Part shown: one piece after another, positions 20,215 through 31,322 of the stretch
Position numbering within the stretch: position 1 is the first letter of the stretch
Layout of the letters: each line of letters starts with the position of its first letter
NCBI RefSeq assembly: GCF_022539315.1
Contig: NC_066342.1
Location: 11,963,402-12,027,401 of the forward strand
DNA length: 64,000 bases
Reading direction: 5' to 3'
DNA from: Serinus canaria
Lineage: Eukaryota > Chordata > Aves > Passeriformes > Fringillidae
Notes under the pieces: generated by a model
Database searches by the model: none
What the model saw: the letters and a program-made list of their open reading frames with translations, nothing else
What the model was told of the DNA's origin: nothing
Translations under genes and position numbers: made by a program

Positions 20215-21329
20215 CTGGGCTTCCTCGACAGCCTCAGGAGTTTTGGGAATTTGTTAGGAAGAAAGCAGTTGAAGAAAAGAATTGGGACATGATAGAAAGA
20301 TTAGGTGCTCCAAGAGTACCTCAGGAAAACAGTGCTAATGCAAATGTTGCCTGTGATAACCCTATGGCTTTTCCAGTTTTTAAAGCAGCTCCTGGAACAG
20401 GGCAGGATGATAGTCATCACGTCTTTGCCTGGAGGGTTGTGCAAGATCTCCAATTGAAAGTGGCTCAGTATGGTAATAATTCCTCAGAGGTAATGCAATT
20501 AATATATGTAATTGATGCAGATATGCTTGAACCTTATGACATCATGCATCTTGCTATGATTTTATTCCAGCCAGTACAATATGTTGTATTTCAAGGCACT
20601 TGGAGGCGAGTGGATGAGCACACACCTTTAACAAATATGCAGTTGCCTCAACATGACCCTCGTCATGCTGTGGGTGTTGATGCTTTACTGGGCACTGGGC
20701 CTTTTGCTAACCCAGATTTACAGGCAAGGTAGGATCCTTCAATTTTGGCACAAGCTCAGGAAATTGTCATGAGCGCTTTAATCAAAACAATGGAAATGGC
20801 AGCTCCAAAACAGAGATATGTTACTATTCAACAAGGGATGAGAGAATCATTTTTGCAGTTTGTGGAAAAACTTGCTGCAGCTATTGAAAAACAGGTAGAT
20901 AATGAATCTTTGCAACACAGATTGTGTATACAATTGGCTAAAGGAAATGCAAACCCAGACTGCAGAAAGATTATTGACACTTTACCTGGGGAACCCACAT
21001 TGCCTGAAATGATTAGTGCTTGCTCAAAAGTTGGTTCAGTAGAGCATAAAATGGCAGCTCTTGCTGCAGTTCTAAGACCTTCATCAAAATGCTATAATTG
21101 TGGACAACGAGGGCACGTAAGGGCACAGTATAATACCCAGAAAATAGCATCCAAGCCAAGTGCAAGCAGCAATGTTGTGTGCAATCTTTGTGCTAAATCT
21201 GGGCACTATGCTAAACAATGCAGGAGTAAATATCATGCAAACGGTCAGCTATTGCAGGGAAATGACAAGAAGAGCGTGAAGGGGCGTGTGGGAAAACAAA
21301 TACCCCAACAACCACAACAGCAATTATAG
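20190..21329 (+). pseudogene. gag: Provirus C gag, capsid and nucleocapsid
   Basis: Capsid N-domain (PVFKAAPGTG and DLQLKVAQYG) is followed by a TAG near 20730, then the major homology region QGMRESFLQFVEKL. There are two zinc knuckles: CYNCGQRGHVRAQY, whose last Cys is Tyr, and an intact CNLCAKSGHYAKQC. The segment ends at TAG 21327-21329. A slippery heptamer precedes the end by about 30 bases. Confidence 0.9.
21290..21296 (+). promoter_or_regulatory. Candidate gag-pro -1 frameshift site of provirus C
   Basis: G GGA AAA is in phase with gag codons (GGA 21291-21293, AAA 21294-21296). It resembles the GGGAAAC class used by several betaretroviruses. The -1 frame is open from here into dUTPase. 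Confidence 0.65.
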
Positions 21330-22081
21330 GCCTTCCCATCACTGCAAAGCTACCCATTTGCAAACAATACTCAGGGGCAACAAGTGGTTCCGCAGGGATT
21401 GATATACCCACCGCCGACACAGTAACCATTCTGACAAAAGAAATATGTAAAGTGCCCCTCAATGCCTATGGTCCAATAGGACGGGGATCGAGTGTGTTTT
21501 TGATAGGAAGATCAAGAACTACACCTAGAGGTATTCATGTGCATCTAGGACTTAATGATGCTGATTATTTAGGACAGATTCATGCTATGGTATCCATTGA
21601 TGACCCTCCTGTCACTATTCAGAAAGGAACTTGCATTGCTCAAATTGTACCTTCGGTGAGTTCTGTTCCAAATGCAGTGGACCGAAGTCGCGGCACAGGA
21701 AGTTTTGGATCAACAGGAGTACCTCAAGTGTTCTGGACTGAGAAAGTGACGGAGAACCGTCCAGAAAAGACATGCATCCTCGCAGCCAGTGGATGTCATC
21801 CAGGAACCATATCAGTAACAGGTTTAATTGACACTGGAGCAGATGTCACAATACTCTCGCGACTTTGCTGGCCTCAGTCTTGGCCTCTCACTCATGCAAG
21901 TTTTGGACTTCTGGGGTTGGGTGGTGCTACAATAGGTGATTTGTCAGCCATTGTAATTAATGTGAAACATCCTGATGGCCAACAAGGAAACATCAGACCC
22001 TATGTTGCCGATGCTCCTCAAAGTTTGTGGGGACGAGATTGTTTATCTCAATGGGGTGTCAAAATTACTATGGATTTTTAA
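21293..22081 (+). CDS. pro: Provirus C dUTPase plus protease
   Basis: An open ORF in the -1 frame to gag. The dUTPase domain has SGSAGIDIP (21383-21409, motif 1), GRGSSVFLIGRS, the DADYLGQI region and IQKGTCIAQIVP (C-terminal motif), so it is better preserved than in provirus A. Aspartic protease follows with DTGAD (from 21830), LGLGG flap-like sequence and LWGRDCLSQWG. dUTPase hydrolyses dUTP; the protease processes Gag-Pol. It ends at TAA 22079-22081 just after GGATTTT. No internal stop was seen. Confidence 0.88.
   Translation, partial: KTNTPTTTTAIIGLPITAKLPICKQYSGATSGSAGIDIPTADTVTILTKEICKVPLNAYGPIGRGSSVFLIGRSRTTPRGIHVHLGLNDADYLGQIHAMVSIDDPPVTIQKGTCIAQIVPSVSSVPNAVDRSRGTGSFGSTGVPQVFWTEKVTENRPEKTCILAASGCHPGTISVTGLIDTGADVTILSRLCWPQSWPLTHASFGLLGLGGATIGDLSAIVINVKHPDGQQGNIRPYVADAPQSLWGRDCLSQWGVKITMDF
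22072..22078 (+). promoter_or_regulatory. pro-pol -1 frameshift site of provirus C
   Basis: G GAT TTT is in phase with the protease codons, immediately before TAA. It belongs to the GGATTTA/T heptamer class known at betaretroviral pro-pol junctions. Pol is in the -1 frame. Confidence 0.75.
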
Positions 22082-22869
22082 TAGGGACCACTGTGATGCA
22101 GGGCAATGAACGTCCAGTTGTAGCCTTGACATGGTTGACAGAGAAACCTGTCTGCGTTGACCAGTGGCCCCTTACTACTGAAAAGCTTACTGCCCTGCAA
22201 GAATTAGTCACAGAACAATTGCAAGCGGGACATATTGAAGAATCATTCAGCCCCTGGAATACCCCTGTTTTTGTAATAAAAAAGAAATCGGGAAAATGGA
22301 GACTTTTACATGATTTACAGCAGATAAATGCTATAATAGCAACAACGGAAGCTTTACAAGCAGGCCTTCCTACAACTACAATGATTCCACAGGAATGGCA
22401 AATAGTTGTCATTAATCTGAAAGATTGTTTCTTCACTATTTCATTGCCTGAGCAAGACAAAGAAAAATTTGCTTTTACTGTGCCTTCCATAAATCATGCT
22501 GAACCAAATAAAAGATATCAATGGAGGGTACTCCCCCAAGGCATGAAAAATTCAACAACTATTTGTCAATGGTTTGTGGCACAGGCCTTGTCAAAAGTGT
22601 GGGAGCAATTTAAAAATTGCTACTGCTACCATTACATGGATGATATCTTGTTGGCATCTAATGACAAACAACAATTATCAGCTCTTAAACAATGTGCTGT
22701 GACAAATTTGAAAGCTTTTGGTCTGATCATTGCCCCAGAGAAAGTGCAGGAACACATGCCTCCGAAATATCTAGGTATGTTGGTGACTAACACTCAAGTT
22801 ATGCCTCAACCTGTGAAGTTAGACATTGATGTTAAAACTGCTACTGATGTACAGAAATTGGTAGTTTAA
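22082..22869 (+). pseudogene. pol: Provirus C reverse transcriptase
   Basis: Motifs are WNTPVFVIKKK, WRLLHDLQQIN, VINLKDCFFTI, LPQGMKNST and YMDD (22633-22644). The first catalytic Asp is replaced by Asn: AAT at 22414-22416, where provirus A has GAC. Loss of this metal ligand is expected to kill polymerase activity. The frame stops at TAA 22867-22869 in the thumb region, and homology continues in another frame. Confidence 0.92.
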
Positions 22870-23310
22870 TAGGTTGGATTCAATCATATCTAGGCATAAC
22901 TAATCATCAGATGCAACCATTGTTTGATTTGCTCTCAGGCATCACTTCCTCTACTGATGAGAGGCAATTGACCCCAGCAGCAGAAAAGACCCTAGAAGAA
23001 ACTGAATTAGCCTTAGCACACAAATTTGTTAACAGAATAGATACCTCTGTTGGTGTTCAATTGTTTATTTCGAAGGACCATGAAATACCATGTAGAATAC
23101 TGTGTCAGTGGAGTGATAATTGGGAAGATCAACTGCATATTCTGGAATGGATATTTTTATCTTTCAGATCTCGGAAAACAGCTCCAGGACTTTATAAGCT
23201 TTTTGCAGATATTATCATCAAAGGCCGCAGGCGTTGTCATGAGATTTTGGGACACGACCCTGTGACCATTGTGATACCTGTACAACAGTGGTATTTTGAA
23301 TGGTGCTTTC
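22870..23310 (+). pseudogene. pol: Provirus C pol, RT connection
   Basis: The continuation in a shifted frame (from about 22870) includes MQPLFDLLSG and ILEWIFLSFRSRKT. It parallels the provirus A connection domain. It is cut at 23310 by a B-family LTR. Confidence 0.85.
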
Positions 23311-23695
23311 TGTCACCGACATATTTTATGAAAAATCCTTTCCTTAGGATTTTTCCCTCCTGAGAAGCTGAGAGGCCTCAGGAACAAACTATAAACAATT
23401 CTTATCTGCTGCTGTGGAATGCAACGGGGGAATCTGTGATTGGTCTCATCTGGTTGTTTCTAATTAAGGACCAATCACAGTTCACCTGTCCAGACTGTCT
23501 TGGTCAGAGACAAGCCTTTGTTATTCATTCCTTTTCTATTCTTAGCTTAGTGTTCTGATGAAATCCTTTCCTCTATTCTTTTAGTATAGTATTAATATAT
23601 TATATACCATAAAATAATAAATCAAGCCTTCTGATACATGGAGTCAACTTTCTCATCTCTTCCCTCATCCTGGGACCCTTGTGGACAATACCACA
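23311..23695 (+). repeat. B-family solo LTR B2 in provirus C pol
   Basis: 385 bp from TGTCACCGACATATTTT to ACAATACCACA, with 5-bp flanking repeats CTTTC (23306-23310 and 23696-23700). AATAAA occurs near 23619. It shows the B element is younger than provirus C. Confidence 0.93.
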
Positions 23696-23700
23696 CTTTC

Positions 23701-24439
23701 AAAATAATCATGAGTTGCAGTCTGCCTTATCTTGTTTCACAGGCCAAATACAATATCATTTGCCTTCTCATCCTGTTCTAAAACTGACCAAAGAGATTCC
23801 TTTTGAAGCAAACAAATTTGTTCTCCTGTTCCGGTGGAAGGTATAACAGTTTTTACAGATGGATCCGGGAAAACCGGAAAAGCAGCTGTGGCTTGGAGAA
23901 AGGACGATCACTGGGAATATGAGACAATGATTCAGCAGGGATCTCCTCAATTGTTTGAACTTTGTGCTGTTCTTTTGGCTTTTACTTTATTTCCTGATTC
24001 TGTAAATATAGTTACTGATTCCATTTATGTTGCCAATTTGGTTAAGCATCTAGATCAAGCAGTGTTTTATAATATCCAAGAGAAACCATTGTTTATCATG
24101 TTAGTGAAGTTATGGACAGTTATTGGCGCTCGAAAACATCCTTACTTCATCGTGCACATTCGCAGCCATACATCATTACCGGGATTTTTTGTTGAAAGCA
24201 ATGCCTATGTAGATTCTCTGGTAGCTGCTGCTGCAATCAAAACTAAACCTAATGTGTTGCAGCAGGCAATTTTATCACATCAATTTTTTCATCACAGTGC
24301 TCAAGCTTTACAGCAGCAATTTAAATTGTCTCCTGGTGAAGCAAAATCAATTATTTCTTCTTGTCCTGACTGTCACATGACTCATGTCACTCAATATTAT
24401 GGTACCAACCCTAGGGGTCTTTCTGCTTTAGAGGAATAG
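23701..24439 (+). pseudogene. pol: Provirus C RNase H and integrase zinc domain
   Basis: RNase H shows TDGSGKTG, GSPQLFELCAV, VTDSIYVANL and HIRSHTSLPG, and the last Asp in NAYVDSL. The integrase HHCC domain follows (SHQFFH, CPDC). The frame ends in TAG 24437-24439 just before the catalytic core, at a position where a Trp codon is expected from family alignment. Confidence 0.9.
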
Positions 24440-25130
24440 CAAACTGATGTTACTAAAATACCAGAATGTGGTCGCTTTAAGTATGTTCATGTCACAGTTG
24501 ATACCTTTTCTCATGCAATGGTTGCTTCAGCATTCACAGGAGAAAAAACTCATGATGCTATTCGTAATTTTTCTCATGCCTTTTCTATCCTAGGTTTTCC
24601 GCGTCACATAAAAACAGATAATGGCCCAGCATATGCTTTGCAGAAAATGCAAGCATTCTTTTGTGCTTGAGGCATTGAGCATTCAACAGGCATTCCACAT
24701 GTCTCCACAGGCCAAGCAATCATTGAAAGGGCTCATGGTCTTCCTAAACGTCAGGTTCAAAAACAAAAAGGGGGAATGCAACAGGAGTCACCTCAAGTAA
24801 GATTAGATAAAGCTGTTTATGTGTTAAACTTTTTGCGTCCCCTACCAGACTCACAGTTATCGCCAATTTTTGACCATTTTTCCTCTTTAATTCTAAGCAA
24901 CCAGATTTCCTTAGAAATGTCAAGGTATGGGTCAAGGATTTAATTACTGGTATGTGGTCTGGTCCAGTGCAGTGGGACTAATAACCTAACTAGGGGAGGG
25001 GTTTGCTTGTGTTTTGACAGATAATGGTCCTCGATGGGTTCCTGCTCGCTGTGTTAAACCTTATCTGGAGCGCGCAGGAAGGGACAGGATGGATGGTTCT
25101 GCAGCTGAAGCAGAACGTGCAGATGACAGT
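24440..25130 (+). pseudogene. pol: Provirus C integrase core and C-terminus
   Basis: Catalytic Asp 24446, Asp 24617 and Glu 24725 keep the D,D-35-E spacing. A TGA near 24668 interrupts the core, and more stops and shifts follow. C-terminal fragments VKVWVKDLITGMWSGPVQW and PRWVPARCVKP are spread over two frames to about 25130. Confidence 0.85.
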
Positions 25131-25216
25131 GGCTAAGGCCATCTATCAGGACATGTATTTCATCAGTTTTAAGGATAAAGCAGTTAAGAAATTTAAAAGC
25201 ACTTTTAGATGGATGA

Positions 25217-25406
25217 AGGACAAGAACGATTGTATTAAGAATGGGAATGTTAATTTTGTTGATGGTTGTGATTGTTGTTTTGTGTTTCCCCTGTCTGCTT
25301 GGATTTTTGCAAAGGGCCCTGCAAAAATCCATAGCAGCTGTATTTACAGCTCAAAAACAAAAAGGGGAAATTGTGGAAGGGGCTAACATCGGGCCTCTCA
25401 GCTAAA
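25217..25406 (+). pseudogene. env: Remnant of env transmembrane tail in provirus C
   Basis: One frame encodes MGMLILLMVVIVVLCFPCLL followed by GFLQRALQKS. This is a hydrophobic membrane span with a Cys-containing boundary and a short cytoplasmic tail running into the 3' LTR, as in class II Env. No surface subunit or fusion region remains between integrase and this piece, so most of env is deleted. The assignment rests on position and hydrophobicity. Confidence 0.6.
25352..25371 (+). other. Polypurine tract of provirus C
   Basis: CAAAAACAAAAAGGGGAAAT lies directly before the 3' LTR TGTGG. Confidence 0.8.
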
Positions 25407-25733
25407 GGAGCGATAAGAAGCTGAGAAGCAAGAAGAAGCTGATAAGGAGCTCTCTCCAAGGCTGTCACCAAGGAGACCAAGAGAAGTGAGGAACTGAAGA
25501 AAGATAAGAAGAGAACTTTGCAGCTGGACGAAGTATTTTTAGAAAGTTAGTTGAAGTCACTGTAACTTTTCACCAATAGTGTTATGTTGATTTATTGTGG
25601 CCAATAATAAGGGTAGAAGAAGCATAAAAAATTGCAAAGTGTATAAAAGGTCAGCCATGTTCAATAATAGAGAGTTGCCATCTGAGACTGCTTGTGGTCT
25701 CTGCTTTGTGTCGTGACCACCTCGACAGTGACA
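25372..25733 (+). repeat. Provirus C 3' LTR
   Basis: 362 bp, with TATAAAA at 25642-25648. It ends CGACAGTGACA and is followed by the target duplication TACTCA. Confidence 0.93.
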
Positions 25734-25739
25734 TACTCA

Positions 25740-26842
25740 TCCTGTCTGCTTCTAAATGGAGGATCGGGATAATCTTTCTCAATTAGAGGTTCTTTCATGG
25801 TTCAATAAATGGATTAATAAATGAAGGGATGCTTGAACTGTTCTTTCGACAAGGGCAGCCCATTCTGTCAGACACTGAAAGCAAGCAAATTCAGACTTTA
25901 TTAAAAAACAAGTACCTTTGTCCTTTGTCTCCCAACCTCCTCAGTCTGTCCCAAGCCTTCACATGCGGCAAAGCAAATTATAGGATGGCTTCAGCCCCCT
26001 GCAAGGCTCAAGGGACCATGCAGCCAACATGGCATTTGGGACCTACTGATCAGCTGCTCCAAAGTACCACCCTACATAGAGAGTCTTACCATTCCCTTTT
26101 CATTAAGGTATACCACGAATAGGGAGTGGTAAGAAAGAAGCCACAGGCCTTAAAGCGCTGAACTGCAGTCAGAAGGTCAGATTGACAGTTGCTTGGACTG
26201 TTTGTGCAAAAACATAAACAAACCATAGGTTGCATTCCAGAGATGCTGAAGTTTCAGCAGAAAGATTTCCGGCGCCTATAATTGGTGCCTGTGGGTTTTT
26301 TCCTGTGTTATAAAGTTTCCCTGTTCCAGGGGTTTCCTCTCTCTACAGATCCACTTCAGTGCCTCGTGCATGTTGAACATTAGGCACATGGACTCATCTA
26401 CAATAGAAATTTCAGAAATTCTAGATGACTGGAAATGATGTAACTAGATTTAAGGTTGCCTTTGGGGAGACACAGACTGGCACTGTTGCTGTAAAACTCC
26501 TCCCCATACAGCTGCTGTATTCTAGGTAAATATTCACCTAGGGAGCAATGATGGCTAATTTCTAAACGTATATGAGCACTAAAAGAGGTCTCAGAGCCAA
26601 GAGGGTGAGGAACAGTTGGTCAGCGCTAAGAAAAACACCTGGGAAAGCGCTATCTATTTATTCATGTGCTATGCTGGCAGACTGTAACTGACTGCTGGAC
26701 ACCATGCAGCAACCAGGCCAGCAAGGATGCCAATAGAGAGCTATTCAGCTATAGAAACTTCTGATCTTGTTCTCTGATGAAACCACTTCATGAGAGACTT
26801 TTCCAGTAAAGAAATTGTAGAGTGATGATCTTAGGATTTCTT
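25740..26842. other. Unassigned DNA
   Basis: No gene or clear repeat recognised. Short ORFs only. Confidence 0.5.
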
Positions 26843-26897
26843 TACAGTGAGGGTGGTGAGGCACTGGAACAAGTTGCCCAGAAAAGTTGTGGATACC
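26843..26897 (+). mobile_element. CR1-2, segment 1
   Basis: CR1 3' region (GTGAGGGTGGTGAGGCACTG, then GTTGTGGATACC). The repeat is cut by LTR J and resumes at 31968 with the duplicated ATACC, then again at 33916. Confidence 0.85.
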
Positions 26898-27503
26898 TGT
26901 AGTGGCTTTGGTTCACCAATTTGAGATTTCGCCAATTTTGAGACTTCCTGGGCAGTGCACCAATGAGTGTGGTGGGTTTCAGTGCTGGCCAATCACCAGT
27001 GCACTCATTTCCTGCTGTGAGGTAGGATTAGGAGAAAGGCAGAGCAGACTCAAAACTTTAAAAGGGTATAAAGAAAATTTTATTAACAGTAACTAAAAGA
27101 AAAAGGTAATAAGGATCAAAACAAACCCTTCAGGACACTTCTCCTCCCCCCACAACCTTTTCCATTGACAATGTAAAGAAACAAAACCTAAAATTTCCAG
27201 TCAGTTTACCACATGTAAAATAGTCTTTCTTCAGTTCACTTAGGGAGAGAAGTCCCTCTTATTAATGTTATGGAGACTTCTCCACAAGAGGAAAAAACAG
27301 ATCTCTTGTGGCTCTCAATTTCCACGAATAACAGCCACCTGGGAAAACCTGTGATCGTAAAGTCCCTCCCATTTTCCACAAGCCTTCCCACAGCTTGTTT
27401 ATGGGCCATCTTGACTTATGGGGTATTGTTTTAAAGATGAGCTGTTCAAAGGCAAAAGTTCTCATTGTCTATTTCTAAAATCATTTTCATCTCTGGGAAG
27501 AGA

Positions 27504-27927
27504 TGAGACAGAGTAGAAATTTTCCAGGTTCCAGGGTAGAAATCCATTTTGATTTAGGTTAAATGTACATCTTTTAGTTAAGCCTTGAAATCTTAGCTGT
27601 TTAGTCTGAGCTCAGAGAAATTGCTTCAGTGAAGGACAGGGATAAGGGGGGGGGGGAGACAGGTAATCTTGGCCTAGGAATTCTTTCTGATAACAAAAGA
27701 ACTAGCGCTAAATGTCATTCGAAGTCTGTAAAATGAATATGTATGAACCTGTTGTGAAATTGTATGCATATGTATTTGGGGAGAGAGATAAAAAGGGACC
27801 TGGAGATCCCAGAGGTACGCAGGCCTTTTAAGGGGAGTAATCCCCGCATGAGTCCAGCGCTGCAATAAACATACCGGCTTTACAGCTTATACAAAGTTGT
27901 GGAGTTTTTGATTTTCTCCGCAAAACA
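27504..27927 (+). repeat. E-family 5' LTR (E2)
   Basis: 424 bp from TGAGACAGAGTAG to CTCCGCAAAACA, with AATAAA at 27864-27869. It is followed by a PBS, so it is the left LTR of a provirus, unlike solo copies E1 and E3. Confidence 0.9.
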
Positions 27928-29498
27928 TTCTGGCGAGCCAAGTAGGAGATTCCGTCTCTGTCCCCGCAGGGCAGAAGGGATAGAGGGGCCTCCTAGGCAC
28001 GCCCCGGGATCTTCCCGGAGGAGCTCCGCTGTCTCACTTTGCCTTCTGCGGAGACAGACAAGGACCTGCTGGCGTGAGGAGGATTCGGTATGTATTAAGA
28101 GGGCCCCCAGGGGATAGGGAGGCTGAATAAGTCACTCAGAGACATCTGAGTGCTCAGCCTGTGCCTGCAGGCAGACCAGTCAGAGCAGCTGAGAACTGTC
28201 TGATAGAGCGGCCACTAGCAACCCCGGGGGGTGGGTTCGAGTGAACTCATGCGTGTGTGTAGCATTCAGACACTCTATTGCTGTGTAGTTCATGCATTGT
28301 GTGTGTTTGTGATTGTGTGAGTGCATGGTGTACAAAGAGAGTATATCTACAGTGCGGGGGGGTTTCTACCCGCAACTGAAGGGGCCGAGTGAGGCCTGAG
28401 GTACCGGCCAGAGCAGGCTGTGGGAGCAGGGAGTGCCCTGCAGAGAAGTGGAACAAGTGGAGAAACGTTGGTCAAGATGTGTATTGTGTTTAAAGGTAGT
28501 GATTTGTGTAGATCGGGCACATTTTAACTGTGAGTATGAGCTCAGGGAGTTCCTCTGCCCTGGTAGTTAGACTTTATCTCTAGAATTTTGCTGTGTGCTG
28601 TTATTTTGATTGTGTCCAGAGTGTGTGAAGACCAGAGGAAGCTCATGTGGGTAAATGCTGAACTGTATTGTATGCTGTGTTGTGCTGAGAAAAGTGGGCA
28701 CTTTGAGAGATATGCCCTTTCCCGGTGAGTTTGTGTGGTTCTTTCCGCACATTGTGGTAATTTGATGCTCGAATTGTATAGTGGTGTTTGTGGAGATTTT
28801 AGGATTTTGTTTGCAACAAATGTAGCATTTTACAGAGGAACTAGGGTATGGTGATTTATGTTTAACTGTGGTAAAAAGAACTAAAGGAATTCAAAGAATT
28901 CCCCCCCCCCCAGCAATTCCAGCCCTTACTTGTGAATTTGAGATAAGGGGGGGAGCGGTGTGTGTCTGTGTTTGTGGGCATATCAAAGTTTTTGCTGTAA
29001 CAAGCACAGCCTATTGCAAGGCAGTAAAGTGAGTGTCAGTAAAAATGCTTGAATTAGATTGTGAGAGAAGAGAACTAGAAAAGACTGAGATTTTGTAAAA
29101 CAGAGTTTAGATAGAAGAGATGAATGAGTTTATGAGACTTCAGTTGGTAATACAGTAAGTTTGAACTGAAAACAGCCCGCCGTAGAGGTTAAGTGATAAA
29201 CGCCGAAGTGATAAACGGAATAGCCTGCAAGCAATTCCTGAGAGCTTTTGGTGCATTGAGAAGCTGGCACCTTGTGTGCAATGCAGATTTCTGTGCCTTA
29301 AGGCACAGATTTCTGTGCCTTAAGTGTAAATTTAAGGTTCCTGATCAAGCCAAATCAGAACTTGAAATCTTAAAGCTTATGTGTGGAGGATCACATCTAA
29401 TGCCTGCCACCTGAAGGTCTGTGTGTGTAGGAAAAACTGAGAAAAGACGACACTGTAAGGTTTGGGTAGAAACAAAATAGTATAAAGAGAAAGAGAAA
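27928..29498 (+). other. Long leader of provirus E2
   Basis: A 1.57-kb non-coding leader with scattered short ORFs. It includes G-runs and a 22-bp tandem duplication at 29284-29327 containing the palindrome GTGCCTTAAGGCAC (29293-29306). Long leaders are typical of gamma-like proviruses. Confidence 0.6.
27931..27948 (+). other. Primer-binding site of provirus E2
   Basis: TGGCGAGCCAAGTAGGAG starts three bases after the LTR. I do not assign the tRNA. Confidence 0.6.
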
Positions 29499-30460
29499 AT
29501 GAGAACTAACCAGAGCAAAGAAGTTCCTGAACTAGCCCCTTTGGGAGGGGCTCACTGGGAGAAAGCTGCCAGTAGGGGCGGCTCAGCAAAAAAAGGATTT
29601 ATAATACCTTATTATAGTTAATGCTGTTTTAAAATAAGAAAGGAAATGAAATAAAGTCCCATATGTTGATGTAGTTTTATTTTAAGAATTCACCCAGAAT
29701 GGCAGAGTAACTGTGGGTTCAGAACTCCCTCTGACCTACTGGTATTAGCCCTTGAAAAAGAAAACAAAGCAAAGAGAAAGCAAATCAAACGTGTTGTTCA
29801 GCATGCAGCATAAGATAGCAGTGTAGGAAGTCAGAGAAAGTTTATCATACTGAAATGCAAAGCGATTACAACTCGCAAAATAAGTACATATAATTTATTA
29901 AAGACTCCTCCTAAAGTAAAAGAGGATAAGGAGGAATTCCCCAAAAGGGAAGAGGACTCAGGCTCCAAAGGTATACCCATTCGCACCCATCCCCCTCCTG
30001 GCAGTTCATCCAGAACGAGGAGGTAACAAACCCCTCTTCAAGAGGCAGTGAGACCAGAAAAAAGGAAAAGGGTGGAATTTGAGTTGATACAGGAGCCATA
30101 TATTTAGTTTTAAATAAAGATTTAGTACCTGTGGAGAACCACTGTGTTATAGTGTGGGCAACAACTGACCAGTCTGAGAAGGCATACTTTTGCAAATCTT
30201 TAAAGTAACATGTTACTTAGAAGCTTTTGTATATGCCCAATTCTCTAAACATTCTCAAATGGGGGGGGGTTACTCTGGAGGCAAATGATATAAAGATGTT
30301 AGGCTTAACATTAACAGCCATTGAAAATAAGAAAGAAATTAGTAAAGAGATATTAGAACAAGTATTTTTAGAGGTATAGGCTTCTGCTGTACCAGGGAGG
30401 GTGAAGAATGCACCCCCCCCCATAGTAAAAAGGCTTAAGAAAGGAACACAGAGAGATCTT
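29499..30460 (+). pseudogene. gag: Degraded gag-like region of provirus E2
   Basis: A possible start at ATG 29499 reads MRTNQSKEVPELAPLGGAHW, resembling the MA start of gamma-type Gag (SPLGxxLxxW pattern). Stops and frameshifts follow, with basic fragments such as RPEKRKRVEFELIQEP. No capsid motif is certain, and no pol or 3' LTR of E2 was found. Assignment is tentative. Confidence 0.4.
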
Positions 30461-31317
30461 CTCCTAGGGGCACAGGACTAGTCTTCTCTCTTTCACTGTT
30501 CAAACTTCTCATGGGATTACAGCTACTTCAACATCTGCTTACTTTGGCATGGAGGCCTTTGCTCAATATCAATTTGAACCCTTCATCTCCCCATAGTTTC
30601 ATGCATTATAGGGAAAAAGAGTCTTTTCTCCATAGCTCAAGAGAGTTTTTCAGCACCAAGATCAAGGCATCTCCTCATCCCTCCCATCTGGGACTTGACT
30701 TCTTCTTCACTGACCTCGGTGTCTTCATGTTGCTCCTTGACATGCTTGCATCTTGTTCCTTTCTCTCACTCGAGGGAGGATTAAATCAGTGAAAGGGTTA
30801 AGATGTCACCTGGACCCTGTAAATGGTCACCGACCCGCCATAACTTGTGGCTGGAGCTGTGGCTGGGGCTGTGTCAGGATCGACTTCATGGTTGGTCTTT
30901 GGTTTTCTCTGTGTTCAATTCCAGCCACAGGACCACGCTGCACGGGCTGCAGGGCCGCCTCTGGTCTCAGCCGTGCTCGAGGGAGGAGAACTGGCGGCAA
31001 GATCTTAAAAGCCACGGCCAGCCCTGCACTGGCCAGGGCTCCACAGAGCCTCCCCCACCTTCCTGCCTGGCAGCTGCTGAGGCCCCAGCTTGGCCACGAT
31101 AGGGCTCAGAGTCCCCCGGACCCCCCGGAGAGGGGGTCGGTGCTCCCCCCAGCAGGGCCACCCAGCCCGACCTGGCTGCAAGACGGGGGGCTGGCAGGCT
31201 GTGTTACCTGTCCCCAGGCGGGAAGCAAAAGAGGAAGTTCCTGGGATTCTTTCGTGTTTAACATGTGTTTTTCACAGAGGCGTGTCCAGCTTTCGAGTGG
31301 CTGGAAGCTTTGCATCA
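30461..31317. other. Unassigned repeat-like segment
   Basis: A CT-rich part (30480-30790) and a GC-rich part (30790-31250) look like antisense LTR or leader material within nest J. No boundary or domain can be supported. Confidence 0.35.
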
Positions 31318-31322
31318 CTTCC

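Larger units (their letters stand above)
18776..25733 (+). mobile_element. Provirus C, ERVK/betaretrovirus-like
   Basis: A 6958-bp provirus flanked by a perfect 6-bp target duplication TACTCA (18770-18775 and 25734-25739). Order: 358-bp 5' LTR, PBS, gag, dUTPase-protease, pol, env remnant, PPT, 362-bp 3' LTR. A B-family solo LTR (23311-23695) sits in pol. The LTRs differ by roughly 3 percent plus a 4-bp indel. Gag, pro and pol are in three successive -1 frames, as in betaretroviruses. Stops and shifts in gag and pol make the copy defective. Confidence 0.95.
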
